5,999 bases of DNA from Epsilonproteobacteria bacterium 4484_65 (GTDB lineage Bacteria > Campylobacterota > Campylobacteria > Campylobacterales > Sulfurovaceae). Below are positions 5,958 through 5,999 of this stretch, piece by piece; within the stretch, counting starts at the first letter, position 1; the number at the start of each line of letters is the position of its first letter. The stretch covers positions 1-5,999 of the forward strand of contig NATJ01000080.1 of NCBI GenBank assembly GCA_002085305.1, written 5' to 3'. The notes beneath the pieces are model-generated. The model was not told the DNA's origin, searched no databases, and worked only from the letters and a program-made list of their open reading frames with translations. Position numbers and translations under genes: made by a program.

Positions 5958-5999
5958 ATGCAATATCTCATGGCGATCGATGCGGGTACAGGTAGTGTA
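5958..5999 (+). CDS. FGGY-family kinase, LsrK (autoinducer-2 kinase)-like, first 14 residues
   Basis: The gene runs off the right edge after MQYLMAIDAGTGSV. The segment AIDAGTGSV is the first ATP-phosphate loop of FGGY carbohydrate kinases. The whole string YLMAIDAGTGS is very close to the start of E. coli LsrK (YLMALDAGTGSI, from memory) and less like glycerol, xylulose or rhamnulose kinases. The ATG at 5958 has a TAGGA ribosome binding site at 5947-5951 that overlaps the aldolase stop codon, so it belongs to the same operon. Fourteen residues support the family well and the LsrK subtype only moderately. The product would phosphorylate a small sugar or autoinducer-2 in the cytoplasm. Confidence 0.7.
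   Translation, partial: MQYLMAIDAGTGSV

Overview
The window most resembles a chromosomal segment of a free-living Campylobacterota (Epsilonproteobacteria) such as a Sulfurovum/Sulfurimonas-type bacterium. The dCTP deaminase sequence is nearly that of the Campylobacter-type Dcd. A SurA-like periplasmic chaperone sits directly upstream of it. The DNA is moderately AT-rich, and the promoters are TATAAT or TGn-TATAAT boxes without an obvious -35. The genus is an inference from remembered family sequences; no search was run.

Left half, minus strand (1-1923). Reading right to left, a SurA-like chaperone gene is followed after 8 bp by dcd, with the dcd ribosome binding site overlapping the chaperone stop codon, so the two look like one operon. 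About 200 bp further on is the start of topA (DNA topoisomerase I), of which only the first 110 codons lie in the window. The topA upstream region holds an exact two-copy 43-bp tandem repeat. Each copy carries an extended -10 element, so the topA promoter appears to be duplicated.

Divergent intergenic region (1924-2038). It separates the chaperone operon from the plus-strand genes. It holds a minus-strand extended -10, a plus-strand TATAAT box and a perfect 10-bp inverted repeat with a 13-bp spacer that overlaps the minus-strand promoter.

Right half, plus strand (2039-5999). A large secreted cytochrome of 798 residues has twelve CXXCH haem motifs and a C-terminal membrane anchor; I cannot assign it to a characterised enzyme. 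It is followed by a tightly packed cluster: a small antibiotic-biosynthesis-monooxygenase (ABM) fold protein resembling YgiN/LsrG, a zinc-dependent class II aldolase, and the first 14 codons of an FGGY kinase whose N-terminus looks like LsrK (autoinducer-2 kinase). The three genes are separated by 3 and 8 bp and overlap through their ribosome binding sites. They plausibly form a small pathway in which a sugar or DPD-like compound is phosphorylated, isomerised or rearranged, and cleaved. The substrate is not determined by the sequence.

The most interesting items are the unassigned 12-haem tail-anchored cytochrome, the LsrG-like/aldolase/LsrK-like cassette, the duplicated topA promoter and the dyad in the divergent control region. 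I see no CRISPR array, insertion sequence, tRNA or rRNA.
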